Assembly (NCBI RefSeq): GCF_050948215.1
Contig: NC_135161.1
Coordinates: 2,266,830 to 2,330,829 of the forward strand
Length of the DNA: 64,000 bases
From: Halictus rubicundus
Taxonomy: Eukaryota > Arthropoda > Insecta > Hymenoptera > Halictidae
Reading direction: 5' to 3'
Below are positions 22,076-32,251 of this stretch, one piece after another. The notes under the pieces were generated by a model. That model was given only the letters and a program-made list of their open reading frames with translations. It did not search any database and was not told the DNA's origin. The first letter of the stretch is position 1. Each line of letters begins with the position of its first letter. Position numbers and translations under genes: made by a program.

Positions 22076-22732
22076 CGTCTGTATGTATACATTTTGCGTA
22101 TGTTGAACCAACCCATTTATATCATTTACGACGAAATTCAGTGATAATCTCTTGTTATCGCAGAATCTAAAGTGACATAAGGAATGAGTACATACACGCT
22201 TGTTCTCTACTTTCGTATACCACTGTTACTGGAGCAGAAAGTTGTATATCACTCTGATAAGGTTGCAAATTCGCGTCAACTAAGCCCGTGCACCCGACGG
22301 ATTCTTTTTAGACACTATACAGAATTAATCTTCTAATACTTCGAGCAGTAACAGAGAAGCCATCTTCATAACCTTCAGTGGCTCACGAACTTTTTACAAA
22401 TTGGACCAAACGTCTTAACTTTTTTTTTAGCAATTAGAAGCGATTTCACGTTTTTCTTTTTTTAGCAATTAGAAGCGATTTTAGTTTATATACGCTCAAT
22501 TTATTTTTTCTTATAATGCTGAAATATGAAGTTCTTTTACTTATAGTCATTTCTGTACTTAAATATAATAAAAAAAAGTTTGGTGATAAAGGCCTTTTCA
22601 TATTTCTTTATGATGCAAATGGCTTAAATAACGCAAAAAAAGATTTTGAAAAAATTTCAATTGATAGGAATTACTTACACGAACAAATAAAAAAAGGCAC
22701 TTTAAACATTTTTTTATGTCAGCCCGTAATGA
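22076..22732. other. Unassigned AT-rich DNA
   Basis: No gene is recognised. TTTAGCAATTAGAAGCGATTT is duplicated in tandem at about 22427-22485. The frame 22516-22743 is lysine-rich and AT-driven. TTCAGTGGCTCACGAAC near 22375 resembles a Tc1/mariner-type end. Confidence 0.4.
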
Positions 22733-22864
22733 AAAGGGCCTAGCCGATTAAGATGGTCAAAACTGCCCTTAGAGGTTTTTCTAAAGGTCAGCTTTCGAAT
22801 GGTTCATTAATCATTGAAAAACCTCTAAGGGCAGTTTTGACCATCTTAATCGGCTAGGCCCTTT
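22733..22864. mobile_element. Perfect 49-bp inverted repeat with 34-bp loop (family D terminus)
   Basis: Left arm 22733-22781 and right arm 22816-22864 are perfect reverse complements over all 49 bases, beginning AAAGGGCCTAGCCGATTAAG. The 34-bp loop includes GGTCAGCTTTCGAATGG. The arm is a variant of the family D terminus seen elsewhere in single copies. Perfect arms mean a recent origin or gene conversion between arms. No coding region and no target duplication are evident. Confidence 0.9.
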
Positions 22865-23074
22865 AAAATATGCGTTTTGTAGATCTACGTTAGTAATACG
22901 CATACTGAAAGTTTCATCGAGATCGATTGACGTATACACGAGCTACGAAACGGGCGGTTGAAACTGGTGAAAATTGCAGTTTTTCACGAGCTGTGGCCAA
23001 TTTCTATCTAAAATTCACAGATGCTTACATATTTTAATGCGTCCCGTCTTTTTTTGCGTCAATCGAACTCGATG
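22865..23074. repeat. Diverged family D-related body
   Basis: GTTTCATCGAGATCGATTGA and GCAGTTTTTCACGAGC resemble parts of 7690-7760 and 35420-35500, suggesting the palindrome's flanks also derive from this repeat family. The match is weak. Confidence 0.35.
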
Positions 23075-23308
23075 AAATTTTCAGCATATGTATCACTGTG
23101 TTTATGTTTATGTTTCTTAAGGCTCATGGACAGTCGGGCGGTTCCGACTGCAAGACGCAGAGCGCCTACTAACGGCACTTTTCTACCCCGTAAAGGGGCA
23201 CCGTATTATCAGAGATTAGCGATACAACACGAGGCGACGCTTAGAATGAAAAACAGAAAGAGACGAGACGTTTTAGAAAGAGACGAGATGATAATACAAC
23301 CAATTTAA
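23075..23308 (+). CDS. Possible small secreted peptide or terminal exon
   Basis: Starting at the ATG at 23075, an open frame of 77 codons encodes a hydrophobic, cysteine-containing N-terminus (MKFSAYVSLCLCLCFLRL) that looks like a signal peptide. It is followed by a basic, proline-bearing tail with dibasic and polybasic sites (ARRRAP, LPRKGAP, KNRKRRD) and a stop at 23306-23308. An in-frame upstream ATG at 23021 exists. The 3' two thirds are less AT-rich than the surroundings and free of repeats found elsewhere. TTTATGTTTCTTAAG at about 23107-23121 could be a splice acceptor, in which case only the downstream part is an exon. I do not recognise a family. Confidence 0.3.
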   Translation, partial: KFSAYVSLCLCLCFLRLMDSRAVPTARRRAPTNGTFLPRKGAPYYQRLAIQHEATLRMKNRKRRDVLERDEMIIQPI

Positions 23309-24005
23309 AGGTCCATTCGGTGCGGATCGGTAAACTTTGGCAATGCTTGTTGAACTGCGCTATAAATATTTTATAATATATACTGTAATATATTTAAATT
23401 TATGTATGTAATATATTTAAATTATTATTGATTATTTTATTGAAATAGTTTATTTATTTGGACTTTAGAAATTGGGCTCAAAGGAATGACGTGTACCATA
23501 GATGCACGGTCGTGATAGATGACACGGTATCAATATGTGACGTTAGGGAAAAGTTATTGTAAACCGAGTCCCTTTTCATGGTCCAGAGGCTGAAAAATTA
23601 AACTCATTATTATTACTATTATATTTAAATTATTATAAGCAAAATTACATTATATGTATTGATATTATTAGTTATAGATATCTAGTCTATAGTTAGATAT
23701 CTACACAATATATAAATATAGATTCTGCAGTCATCATTTTATTATAATTCTTCTTTTCCAACTTCGAAAACCAATATTAATAAGTATCACATTATAAATT
23801 AGCACCAATCGATTTATAATTTTTGGGTATTGAAGCGAAATTAAAATATTAAATCTAATTGATTTAAATTTCCCGCGTCCTATACAACCAATTTGAGTGT
23901 CCGGAGTGTCGCCCCTTGTTGTATTCCTACTGTTTGGTATTACCGGAGTAAACTTCTGACCTCCACATACCGACTCATGGCTTTTTCGGCGCGTGGACCA
24001 TACGG
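23309..24005. other. Unassigned AT-rich DNA
   Basis: The stretch is very AT-rich to about 23880, then mixed. No gene is recognised. If the ORF ending at 23308 is real, its 3' untranslated region would lie here. Confidence 0.4.
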
Positions 24006-24013
24006 CATGAGAC

Positions 24014-24224
24014 CATAGTCGCCAAATGATGGGAGGTAGCACGAATTGAGGGGAAAAAGTTACCCTCTCTCTCTGCCAGTGACAGGTTAGTCACGTGACA
24101 TTGTGACACATGCACGACAGAGACAAAACGCTTCACGTGACCGGGCCGTGGTGGAAGCTTGGGGGAAAAGCGCAGTGGAAGAGGAAATTAGAGTTGGGAC
24201 ATAAGTCTTGATCAGGCGACTATG
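24014..24224 (-). mobile_element. CATAGTCGCC MITE, copy C, perfect 8-bp target duplication
   Basis: This 211-bp copy lies in reverse orientation relative to copies B and D. It runs from CATAGTCGCCAAATGATGGG to CTTGATCAGGCGACTATG. The flanking octamer CATGAGAC is exactly duplicated (24006-24013 and 24225-24232), which fixes the element's boundaries and the 8-bp duplication length for the whole family. Body motifs GTCACGTGACATTGTGACA and CACGTGACCGGGCCGTGG match the other copies. Confidence 0.95.
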
Positions 24225-24232
24225 CATGAGAC

Positions 24233-25133
24233 TCGGTGGCGCGATGGAGACCAATCATTGGGAACCGGACCTTACTACCTGTGCTTTAGCTAGTAGTGGT
24301 TGCAATGTCGGGTCAACCGATGTGTATCATTAACATACATCTACAAAACACATATTTTAAATGTTTCTTACGGGTACAAATAAAAAAAGTTTGGAAAAAT
24401 GTCTTTTTCATTTTTTCATATAATTCATGTAATTCAATGCTTGTAATTAGTCAAAAAATGTCAAGTCGTTTGCTCCAATTAAAAAAAAAAGTTATTCCGA
24501 TGTAAAGTGCGTTCGAATACTTTCATGAGCCACTGTAGATAGGAGATGAATTCATAGATAGTGGATTTTATACATTCATGACTAACATGCCTAGGTGTAA
24601 TTTAAGCCAGTAAAAACATTAGAAGAATTTAAAAATACTGCTATATTATATTTAACCTATTAAAAATATTAAGAAAGTAAACAAATTTCTATCTTACTCT
24701 AGCTTGCCGCAATTCAGGTAAAAAATTTTTACTTTGCAATAAAGATCGGCTGTCTAATGATGAACGATTCAACGCGAACTATTGCCCTATTGTAAGTACG
24801 GCATTACATAGGAAACAATGAAACTGTAATCGTCAATATCTTGAAAACTATTGAGTATCTGCCCCTATAATGGTATATATTCGTGAACAGGAGAACGAGT
24901 TTGAAGCGCTTTTTACTGTGTAGAAATTCAATGTACAGGGTTTCGGTTTCTTTTTCGTTCTGACTTTGTTGGGTGCCCCTCCCCCCTCCCCGCCGTCTGT
25001 TAGGGCATTACAGTGCCTTAGGAAGGTTACTTTTAACCTGTGTAACTCATGGATCGGTTGATGCATAGGTGGCGGCAGGTTCAGTAGTTAGTGGTTCGGT
25101 GTTCCTTCGTGTCTTTTGCATAGGGCTCTTGAT
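24233..25133. other. Unassigned DNA with repeat fragments
   Basis: CGTTCGAATACTTTCATGAG followed by CCACTGTA at about 24509-24537 resembles a Tc1/mariner-type end. The segment 24826-24930 (CCTATAATGGTATATATTCG, GGAGAACGAG) is a direct repeat of 20945-21040. A G/C-skewed tract lies at 24975-25000. No gene is recognised. Confidence 0.45.
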
Positions 25134-26078
25134 TTAATAATATTTATGATAGTGATGCACTAATTCATCGTTTGCAATAGTCCCGTTGGCAAGTTCTTGA
25201 TCGTCAATGCTTCGCGATGTATGCAACTGCCTGCGTGTAATTTCTATATTAGGATTTTGCCGTTTTCTCCCCGAAATAAAACCTTTTTTTATTGCCGCAG
25301 CACCGCCCGTGCAAATACTAATACCATTACTCCATGGAGTATCATAGATTTTGAAAAAATCATCTGTTACTCGGAAAGTTTCCTCGCCGGTAGTTCGCTC
25401 TGGAAGCTGGTTGCAAAATAAATAGTGTTCTATTATGATGCCCTCATCAACGAAACGTACAATACCTATCAGTTGTGCTCGGTATTTAATGTCTGTTGAT
25501 TTATCAATTTGAAGTGCAAACTTCTGAGCCGTTTTCAGTTTTGCAATTAGTATTCCTAAAATATCGCTCGACATATCGTTGATACGTTTTTTAACAGTAT
25601 CAGCTGACAACGATACTTTTTTTCACTTCATTAACATCTCTAGGCCCAAGCATGGATTTAACAATTTCTATGCATGCTGGTTTAACGAATGTCTCACCAA
25701 TAGTATGTGGTATTTGCTGACGTGCAATTAATCTTGCAACACGGTAACTAGCTTCTAAGGCTTTCAGTTTCAGTCGCAGAAACTGTGACTGACGATAACA
25801 GCGATTGCCTTTGTTTTCGTCTTTGATCTAAGAGCCTAAGAAAAATGATTTATCCTTCTTAGCGTGACTGGGATGGTTTGAATTTGGATGGCGAAGCAGT
25901 TTACTGGGTGCCATTGCTCCATTAACATTTCTCCGCCAATGTAGTCATCGTCATACTTTCTTTTCCAAATCTTCTGTTTATTTACAGCACCGCTTGTGCT
26001 AGTTTCATTATCATTTGTCAGTGAATTCGCAAATTTTCCTCGTAAATATTTGTCATATTTTGTAGGTGTATGACACAA
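25134..26078 (-). pseudogene. hAT transposase relic (ZBED5/SCAND3-like)
   Basis: Read on the minus strand, the upstream part has KRKYDDDYI, then a block with LEASYRVARLIARQQIPHTI, GETFVK and CIEIVKSMLGPRDVNEVK. After a likely frame slip the 158-codon frame 25134-25610 follows, with SADTVKKRINDMSSDI, FALQIDKSTD, and CTGGAAA in place of the usual catalytic C-T-D-G-A. This order is typical of hAT-derived proteins related to ZBED5 and SCAND3. The second catalytic aspartate is lost (CTGG for CTDG), the N-terminal zinc finger is degraded and the C-terminal half is replaced by unrelated residues after CTGGAAA. No inverted repeats are seen around it. Confidence 0.8.
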
Positions 26079-26260
26079 ATATTACCTAAAAATGCAGTTT
26101 TCAGTGGGCCAACGTCTTTATTTTTTCGCGTTCGGATGACGACTGACTAACGGTCATCGGTTCGGTAGATAGAACAAAAATGCGTCGACACTCAGACACA
26201 AAGGTAAGGTACCGACGCTCGAGCCACGCCCACGACACGGAACGTGTATGAACATACATA

Positions 26261-26527
26261 CAGTGAATTTTCGTTACGAGTCAGTTGCGCGGTTCTGGCG
26301 ACTGACTCTTAGACGAAATCTGAGGTTCTCACCGAGCGTCGCATTTGAAATACACAGGGCACGCTGGAAACCTAAGAGTCACATCCGTCTATAAGTCATA
26401 TGCCTATGACTGCTAACCGATAGTGACAAGAAGACTGAGAAAACGTCTTTCTCCGATACAATGTGTGTATCAGTTCCACTGACTCCAAATCGTAAGGTTG
26501 GCACTGACTCGTAACGAGAATTCACTG
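26261..26527. mobile_element. Complete TA-flanked MITE (Tc1/mariner type)
   Basis: The element is 267 bp with 25-bp terminal inverted repeats (26261-26285 and 26503-26527) identical at 24 positions and starting CAGTGAATTTTCG. It is flanked by TA on each side (26259-26260 and 26528-26529), the Tc1/mariner target duplication. No coding region. The interrupted copy at 13180-14100 shares its body in reverse orientation. Confidence 0.92.
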
Positions 26528-26529
26528 TA

Positions 26530-28304
26530 TATACAATGTAACTACATGTTTTTGTTTTGTGTATAATTTCGACTCTGAAAAATTACATATTGGCAAAAAG
26601 TTTGAATTTCTAACTAATGTGGTGACTAAAAAATTTAATTATTCTCGAAAAAATCGCGGCACGCCCAATATGTGGAGCACTGATGTATAGGTATAGAATG
26701 GCGTTTACTTTGTCTATGGTGTTTGTGCATGGAAGATAGTGCTTTTGAATTAGGTCTAAAATATTTACCTGTTTGATTTGGGGGATGGGATGAGTTAGAT
26801 TAGTGTTTTGATTAGTTGTCTTTCCTTTCATTTTTTCATCCGAGATTAGTGCTGTTGCTGGTGCGTTGGATAGGGAGAGTGACCTTCACTCGGGTATGGT
26901 TACCCATCTCTTCTTGACGTCCTTTTATTAGTCCATGGTCATAGCTGACTATGCGGGTCCGTCCCGTGTTCCAGTTCAAGGTATGATGTCTTTGTTCTTC
27001 TTAATTTATAAGGAGTTAAATTTTTTTTAATCTTTCACTAAGTACACTCATCAACTACTATAGTTGGAACACTTCTACACTGTTTGTTAAGGGAGCGACG
27101 TGTTCTAATCTCGATCTTGGTTCACCAGTCCGAAGTGAGTCGATCGAATGAATGAATGTCTTCGTTGGAATGGTTTGCGCGGCTTATATGCGAATTTTTG
27201 GACCAAGTTTTTGCCTAATCAGCGATTGCTGCATTGACTGTGGTACCGTTTTATTACAGTCGTAATAAATTAAAAACTAAAATAAAAAACTTTAAAAATA
27301 AAAAAAAACACATCGATTCTCGCGGGCATAGGTGAGGGCAAAGTTGCTGATGACGTCATTTGAATTAAAGCAGAGTCTGTCATTTGTTTGAAAAGTTTGT
27401 CATTTGTTTCATGCCAGTCGGCCGATGATCATCATATATAACCATCACATAAAATGCACAATTGTTTCGAATTTATATTAGATCAGAAAGAAATTTTTAT
27501 AAATATATTTTTCTTCCCTATGAATGTGCTAAATTTATTTGCTGTACAAAAAATACAAAAAATGGTACTTATCATAACGTACAAAAAATTCCATTTATTA
27601 TAGAAATAAGGAACGAATATAAGATATATTACGCTAAATTAGGGTGTTTATAAGAAACAGTACATTAGTTTATATAATATGGTAATACATAATATAAAAT
27701 ATATTAATACATATAATAATAGAAAAGAATAACAATACAATATATATATAAAGTGTAAGGGAAAGTATGTACAATTATCAATTGTATCAACATAAACAAG
27801 TGAATAGCTGAACAAATTACAATGTGTCTGTGACAGATTTTCTTCGTAATATGTTCACTCGTCTTACATTCCTTTATTTCACTCACACAACACACACATT
27901 CAGACGTTCCGCAGCTACATTCTTACAGAAGATACAATAGAATACCAGAAGACATTGACTATGTAGAATATGCATGCAGCGTGTCCGGTTTATCTAGAAT
28001 CGTTCAAATATCTTGAAAAATGTAAGGATACGTAAAATATGGTTAATATAACACTAGGTTTGTGGTACCCGCCAATTTGACGGTTTTCGAACTTCATGAG
28101 CAAAATTACAAAAACCATTACTATTATTTCCTGGAAATTTTTGCTGACGTTTCTTGATGGAATGATATGACTATACCAAATCCGTTTCCCCCTCAACTCT
28201 GTAATTTCATAGTTCTGTATGATGTATACCCATTTCTCCGGATACCCGTCAATTTGAAGGGCAAGCTAATTTCATAATTAATCGTAATGAGCAGGCTTTA
28301 TATG
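26530..28304. other. Unassigned AT-rich DNA
   Basis: No gene is recognised; short tyrosine- and isoleucine-rich open frames are composition effects. AGCGTGTCCGGTTTATCTAG near 27978 and AAGGATACGTAAAATATGGT at 28022 are related to the repeat beginning at 33886. CCGCCAATTTGACGG-type sequence occurs at about 28069 and, diverged, at 28246. Confidence 0.45.
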
Positions 28305-28495
28305 GTCAAACTTCATCTTTGCAACCCAGAAGATTTTAACTATTTTTTATATAATCCTGTAGATTTTGATGAGAAAATGCCAAAGAGCCAAGTTCTAATG
28401 TTAGGAATGCACTGGTTCAAAAGTTATGCGTGTTTAAAATTGTGCGATTTGAAGCGTTTTGACAGGTAAGGCCGCCGCCATGTTGGTATGTACTC
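28305..28495 (+). repeat. Foldback family A, single-arm copy
   Basis: One arm only: TCAAACTTCATC, TATATAATCCTGTAGATTTT, GAATGCACTGGTTCAAAAGT, then GACAGGTAAGGCCGCCGCCATG and GTTGGTATGTACTC. The complete element with both arms is at 41134-41526. Confidence 0.75.
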
Positions 28496-28956
28496 GCGAA
28501 TACAATGACAATTAATATAATGACAACCATTGTTGTCGAAGAGAATAAAGTGTCATAATATAGACTCCGGATCTTTATGCAAAATAAAAAGTTTCTGTAT
28601 CAATTGGAAGACACACGAGCGAAATATAAATGTATATTTGTCACTAATAATTTTAATGTAGTAAAAATAATACATCAATACTCTAAAAGTTTCTTAAACT
28701 TTTCACTGCTTTCAATTGCACCTACTCATTTTTGTCATAACTGCATAAAATCCGGATACCAATCCTAAATCAATCAGCGAAAATGTGCTAAAACAGAATC
28801 CAAGTCCAGTACAAATCTATTATTCGTATGGTTTCATTTGGGATTCATTTTTGCCAAAGAAATCATTATCAATTTATTAATGATGTCATGACTAACAGAA
28901 AAAGAGTACAATTTCTACTGAAAAATAGCTAATGGTAACACTGTCTGTTTTGCATA
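28496..28956. other. Unassigned AT-rich DNA
   Basis: No gene or element is recognised. Confidence 0.45.
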
Positions 28957-29253
28957 TACAGGGTGGGGCTGCAATCGTGGTACAACCAGGCAGTGGTTGA
29001 TTTTTGAGAAAATCGAGCTTAACGATCTGTCGGGTTCGCGTGCTTCAGCTTAGCGTACGCAGAAAGTAGAATTGGTTGGTTGTGATCAGACGCGCCCGAG
29101 ACGATTCTTATGTAATAGCACGCGTATTCGCTGCGTTTTAAACTCGATTTTCTCGGAAACAAAGTTTCGAGTGAAAGAATGTTATATCAAATGTTTTTTG
29201 TTCAGTAGAATCACCCCAGCCCGGTTATACTATGATTTCTGCTCTACCCGGTA
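28957..29253. mobile_element. Foldback with TACAGGGTGGGG terminus
   Basis: The left end TACAGGGTGGGGCTGCAATC is inverted at the right end (reverse complement TACCGGGTAGAGCAGAAATC, ending 29253), with further arm similarity (GTACAACCAGGC versus GTATAACCGGGC, and GAGAAAATCGAG). The inner block GGTTGTGATCAGACGCG and TAGCACGCGTATTCGCTG recurs in single-ended copies at 30542, 31445 and 38760 and in the foldback at 61423-61745. Noncoding. Confidence 0.7.
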
Positions 29254-29419
29254 TAGTGAAATAACATAAATTATTGGACAGTACATACTCGCCGGGTAGC
29301 CGTGATCATGAAGGGACATTATCTACCCTATACACTATTTTTCACTGAACGTACTTCAGCCTCTTAAATCATAGACTGCATTAACATCTTTTTTTACACA
29401 TATTTTGAAATATATTTTC

Positions 29420-29933
29420 TTAAGGGCCAAGACTCCGTAGTTTCGCGATAAGGTAGAGTGACCAGGTTACCGACAAAAATAGGCGAAAAATGGTTTTACG
29501 TGCCTCAACTTTCCGTCCTTATATGAGAATATTTTTCTTTGAGAAAGGGCTCATTCGAAAGAGGAAGGTTCAATCTAGCGCGCGCTGGTCATCAGCTGAC
29601 GAGATTATGCAGATATTTGTTAATATAAGCGTTAGAAGTAGGCCACAAATTGGCGATGTGCATGCTGTGAAATCCAAGCATTTTTATGCGATTGGATGAG
29701 TTTTCTGGATGAAATTGAGAGTAGCGCGCGCTAGAAAATATCTCCAGCTACAAATTGAGCTATACTTTGTCTTGATTCTCTGCGAAATAAAGCCAAAAAC
29801 TTGAACCGCGTTTCTGGCGTCAGGATTCATAATATCGATATTACAGAGCAAAAAATGTGACAAGTTTAGTCAAAAACTTAAGGTACGTCGGATCAAGACC
29901 AAGACGGATCTTAAGTCTGTGTCTGAAGGCTGT
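29420..29933 (+). repeat. 514-bp interspersed repeat, copy 2
   Basis: This is the partner of 1603-2116, equal in length and colinear. The 69-codon frame is intact here too (29490-29699). It differs from copy 1 at several residues, for example RASTFRPYM versus PVSTFRPYM. Confidence 0.75.
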
Positions 29934-32250
29934 GAACAGGATAATCATAAATGGGGCCTATTTATTTTAAACCACAAACGTAACAACAAAAGTATTTTGT
30001 AAAAGATGATTTATTTTGCAAAGTTGTTTAAACCCGTGACGTTCCAATATTCATTCTAAAACAATGCGAACGGTAGATTCACGTGTACTCCACTAATTAA
30101 ATCATTTAGCGAAAGAAGGTATATGCAGACTGGCAATCTCATAATTACATGGACGCAGTAAGTCTCCAGTATCGATATTACAAATAGAGTTTTAATTGAT
30201 TTGAAACGGTGAAAGAGACATTTGGATCTTGAAACGCTTCTCGACTTTCTTGCAATATATCATAGTACAAATGGTAATTTATATACTACATAATTATATT
30301 ATACATAATGTATGTATGTATGTGGGTAAAGTGCAAACAATTTACCAAAATACATACAGCGACATTATAACCCTTAAGTGAACTATTGCAAATCTGTGCT
30401 AGTAATTATTTAATGTGTAACTATTTATATATGTGTAATAATTATTTAATGTGTGATTTGGATGAAATCCTTCTATTTCATTACATTTCTATACATTATT
30501 TAAATACAGATGAATATCAAATAGTATACATATGTATATTGTACAGGGTATGACCGATATGCCGGTATAAACGAATCTACATAAAAGCTGAAGTCGAAAA
30601 AAAAAGAATGTTTTATCATTTAAGCTTTCGTTTTCGAGAAAATCGAGTTTGAAAATTCAGCGAATACGCGGGCTATTAGATAGAAATCGGCTGGCGCCTC
30701 TCTATGTGATCGACCAATTCTACTTTCTGCAAATACTAGAGCAGGGGGCCCAAACCTTCACCTATGTAGGTGTGCCAAATTGTAAATTCCAAACTTTTTG
30801 GCGGCCAAAAAAAGGGTGAAAAGTTAGACACAAGATTTATACTAATTTTATAACGTAATCGCTCTTTATTTATGACAATAAATGTTTTTTATCAAACGTG
30901 AATATAACTAATTCAGATCCTCCACATAATTTGTAGGATTTAAATGAAATAATCTTTTAAATAACTCCACAGAAGATAGTCAAGGGGACTCAAATAGTAT
31001 GAACGCTGATCAACTTATTGATGCATTTGTTGCGATGACTCCAATAAATTACTGGAATATGCAGAAATAATTACAAATAGTTTCAATACAGTTATGAAAA
31101 CAATAAAAAAAAAAAAGAAACGTTACGAAAACTGTTTACAATCTAACGGAGAAGCGTTTGAGCGTCTTCTTCAACAAAGACATTTTTTTAAAATATCTCG
31201 AAAACTAATAATTTTTTATGTGGAATGAACGGAGGAATCGATCTATGCAACAAAAGAGATGTATTTTCATTTAAAGAAATGATGCAATTGTTAATTGCGC
31301 ATGAACTGTTGCACTTAAGAAAAATCTGAGGGCCTACCGATGTAGTGCTCTTCGAGCCATTTATCTTTCTCTTTAGGCATTTTTTGGTAAATACATTAAT
31401 AACGCAGTTATGACCTGAAACAATTACGAGGATCAGCCTGTATACACAGGGTGTTACCGATCTGGACGTACAAGTCGCATGGAGCTGAATGTAGATTCAA
31501 TTTTTTATGTAGATAAAAAGTTACGTAGAAAAAAAGTATGTCTTTTCGTGTAAACTTTCGTTTCGTTTTCAAGATAAATAAGTTTAAGGATTCGTCGGGT
31601 TCGCGCGCTTTAGTATTGTTATATGCAGGAAGTAGAATTGATTGGTCATGATCAGACGCGTCAGACGATTTCTATCGAATAACGTGCGTGTATATGTATA
31701 TATTTTACTCGATAGAAAATTAACAGTTCATTGTTAATTTCAATCTTTGTCAACTTAAAAATTGTCAAAAAATAATAAAATTCACACACGAGAAAAATTA
31801 AAGAAAAAAATAATTTTAAGAAATTCAGTTGATTTCAGTGTGGCATTTTTCCAAGCAAGGTAAAAAATAATCAATTTAGTTTGTAAAAAGTAATACATCG
31901 TACGAGCAATATCCAATATACCAAAGAGGATAATCAAATTAAAAAAAATACATAGCAGTTTTGTTGGTAATATAAAGGACACATACCACCAAATGACATT
32001 TTTATTGCATCTTATCGAAATTTTCAGTTTTTATCATCATTGGACATTTTTTATTTTACACGACGAGTATATGCGTCAACCGCACCGCAATAGAGTTTTG
32101 GATTGACGTGTACACACGTCGAACGCAGTTAACTGGTTAAAAAAATGACCTAAAAAATTGGTTGTTTATAGTTACATTTGCTCCTTAAAATAGTGTAACT
32201 TCGTCCTGAGGAGTTTTTTCATAGGATCGTAAAGGCGGTCCGTAGTATTT
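29934..32250. other. Unassigned AT-rich DNA with two single-ended MITE copies
   Basis: TACAGGGTATGACCGATATG starts at 30542 and ACAGGGTGTTACCGATCTGG at 31446. Each is followed by the CTTTCGTTTTCGAGAAAATC-type body and a CGCGTTATTAG or TGATCAGACGCG block, as in the foldback at 28957-29253, but neither has a matching right end. The rest is AT-rich with no recognisable gene. Confidence 0.45.
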
Positions 32251-32251
32251 A

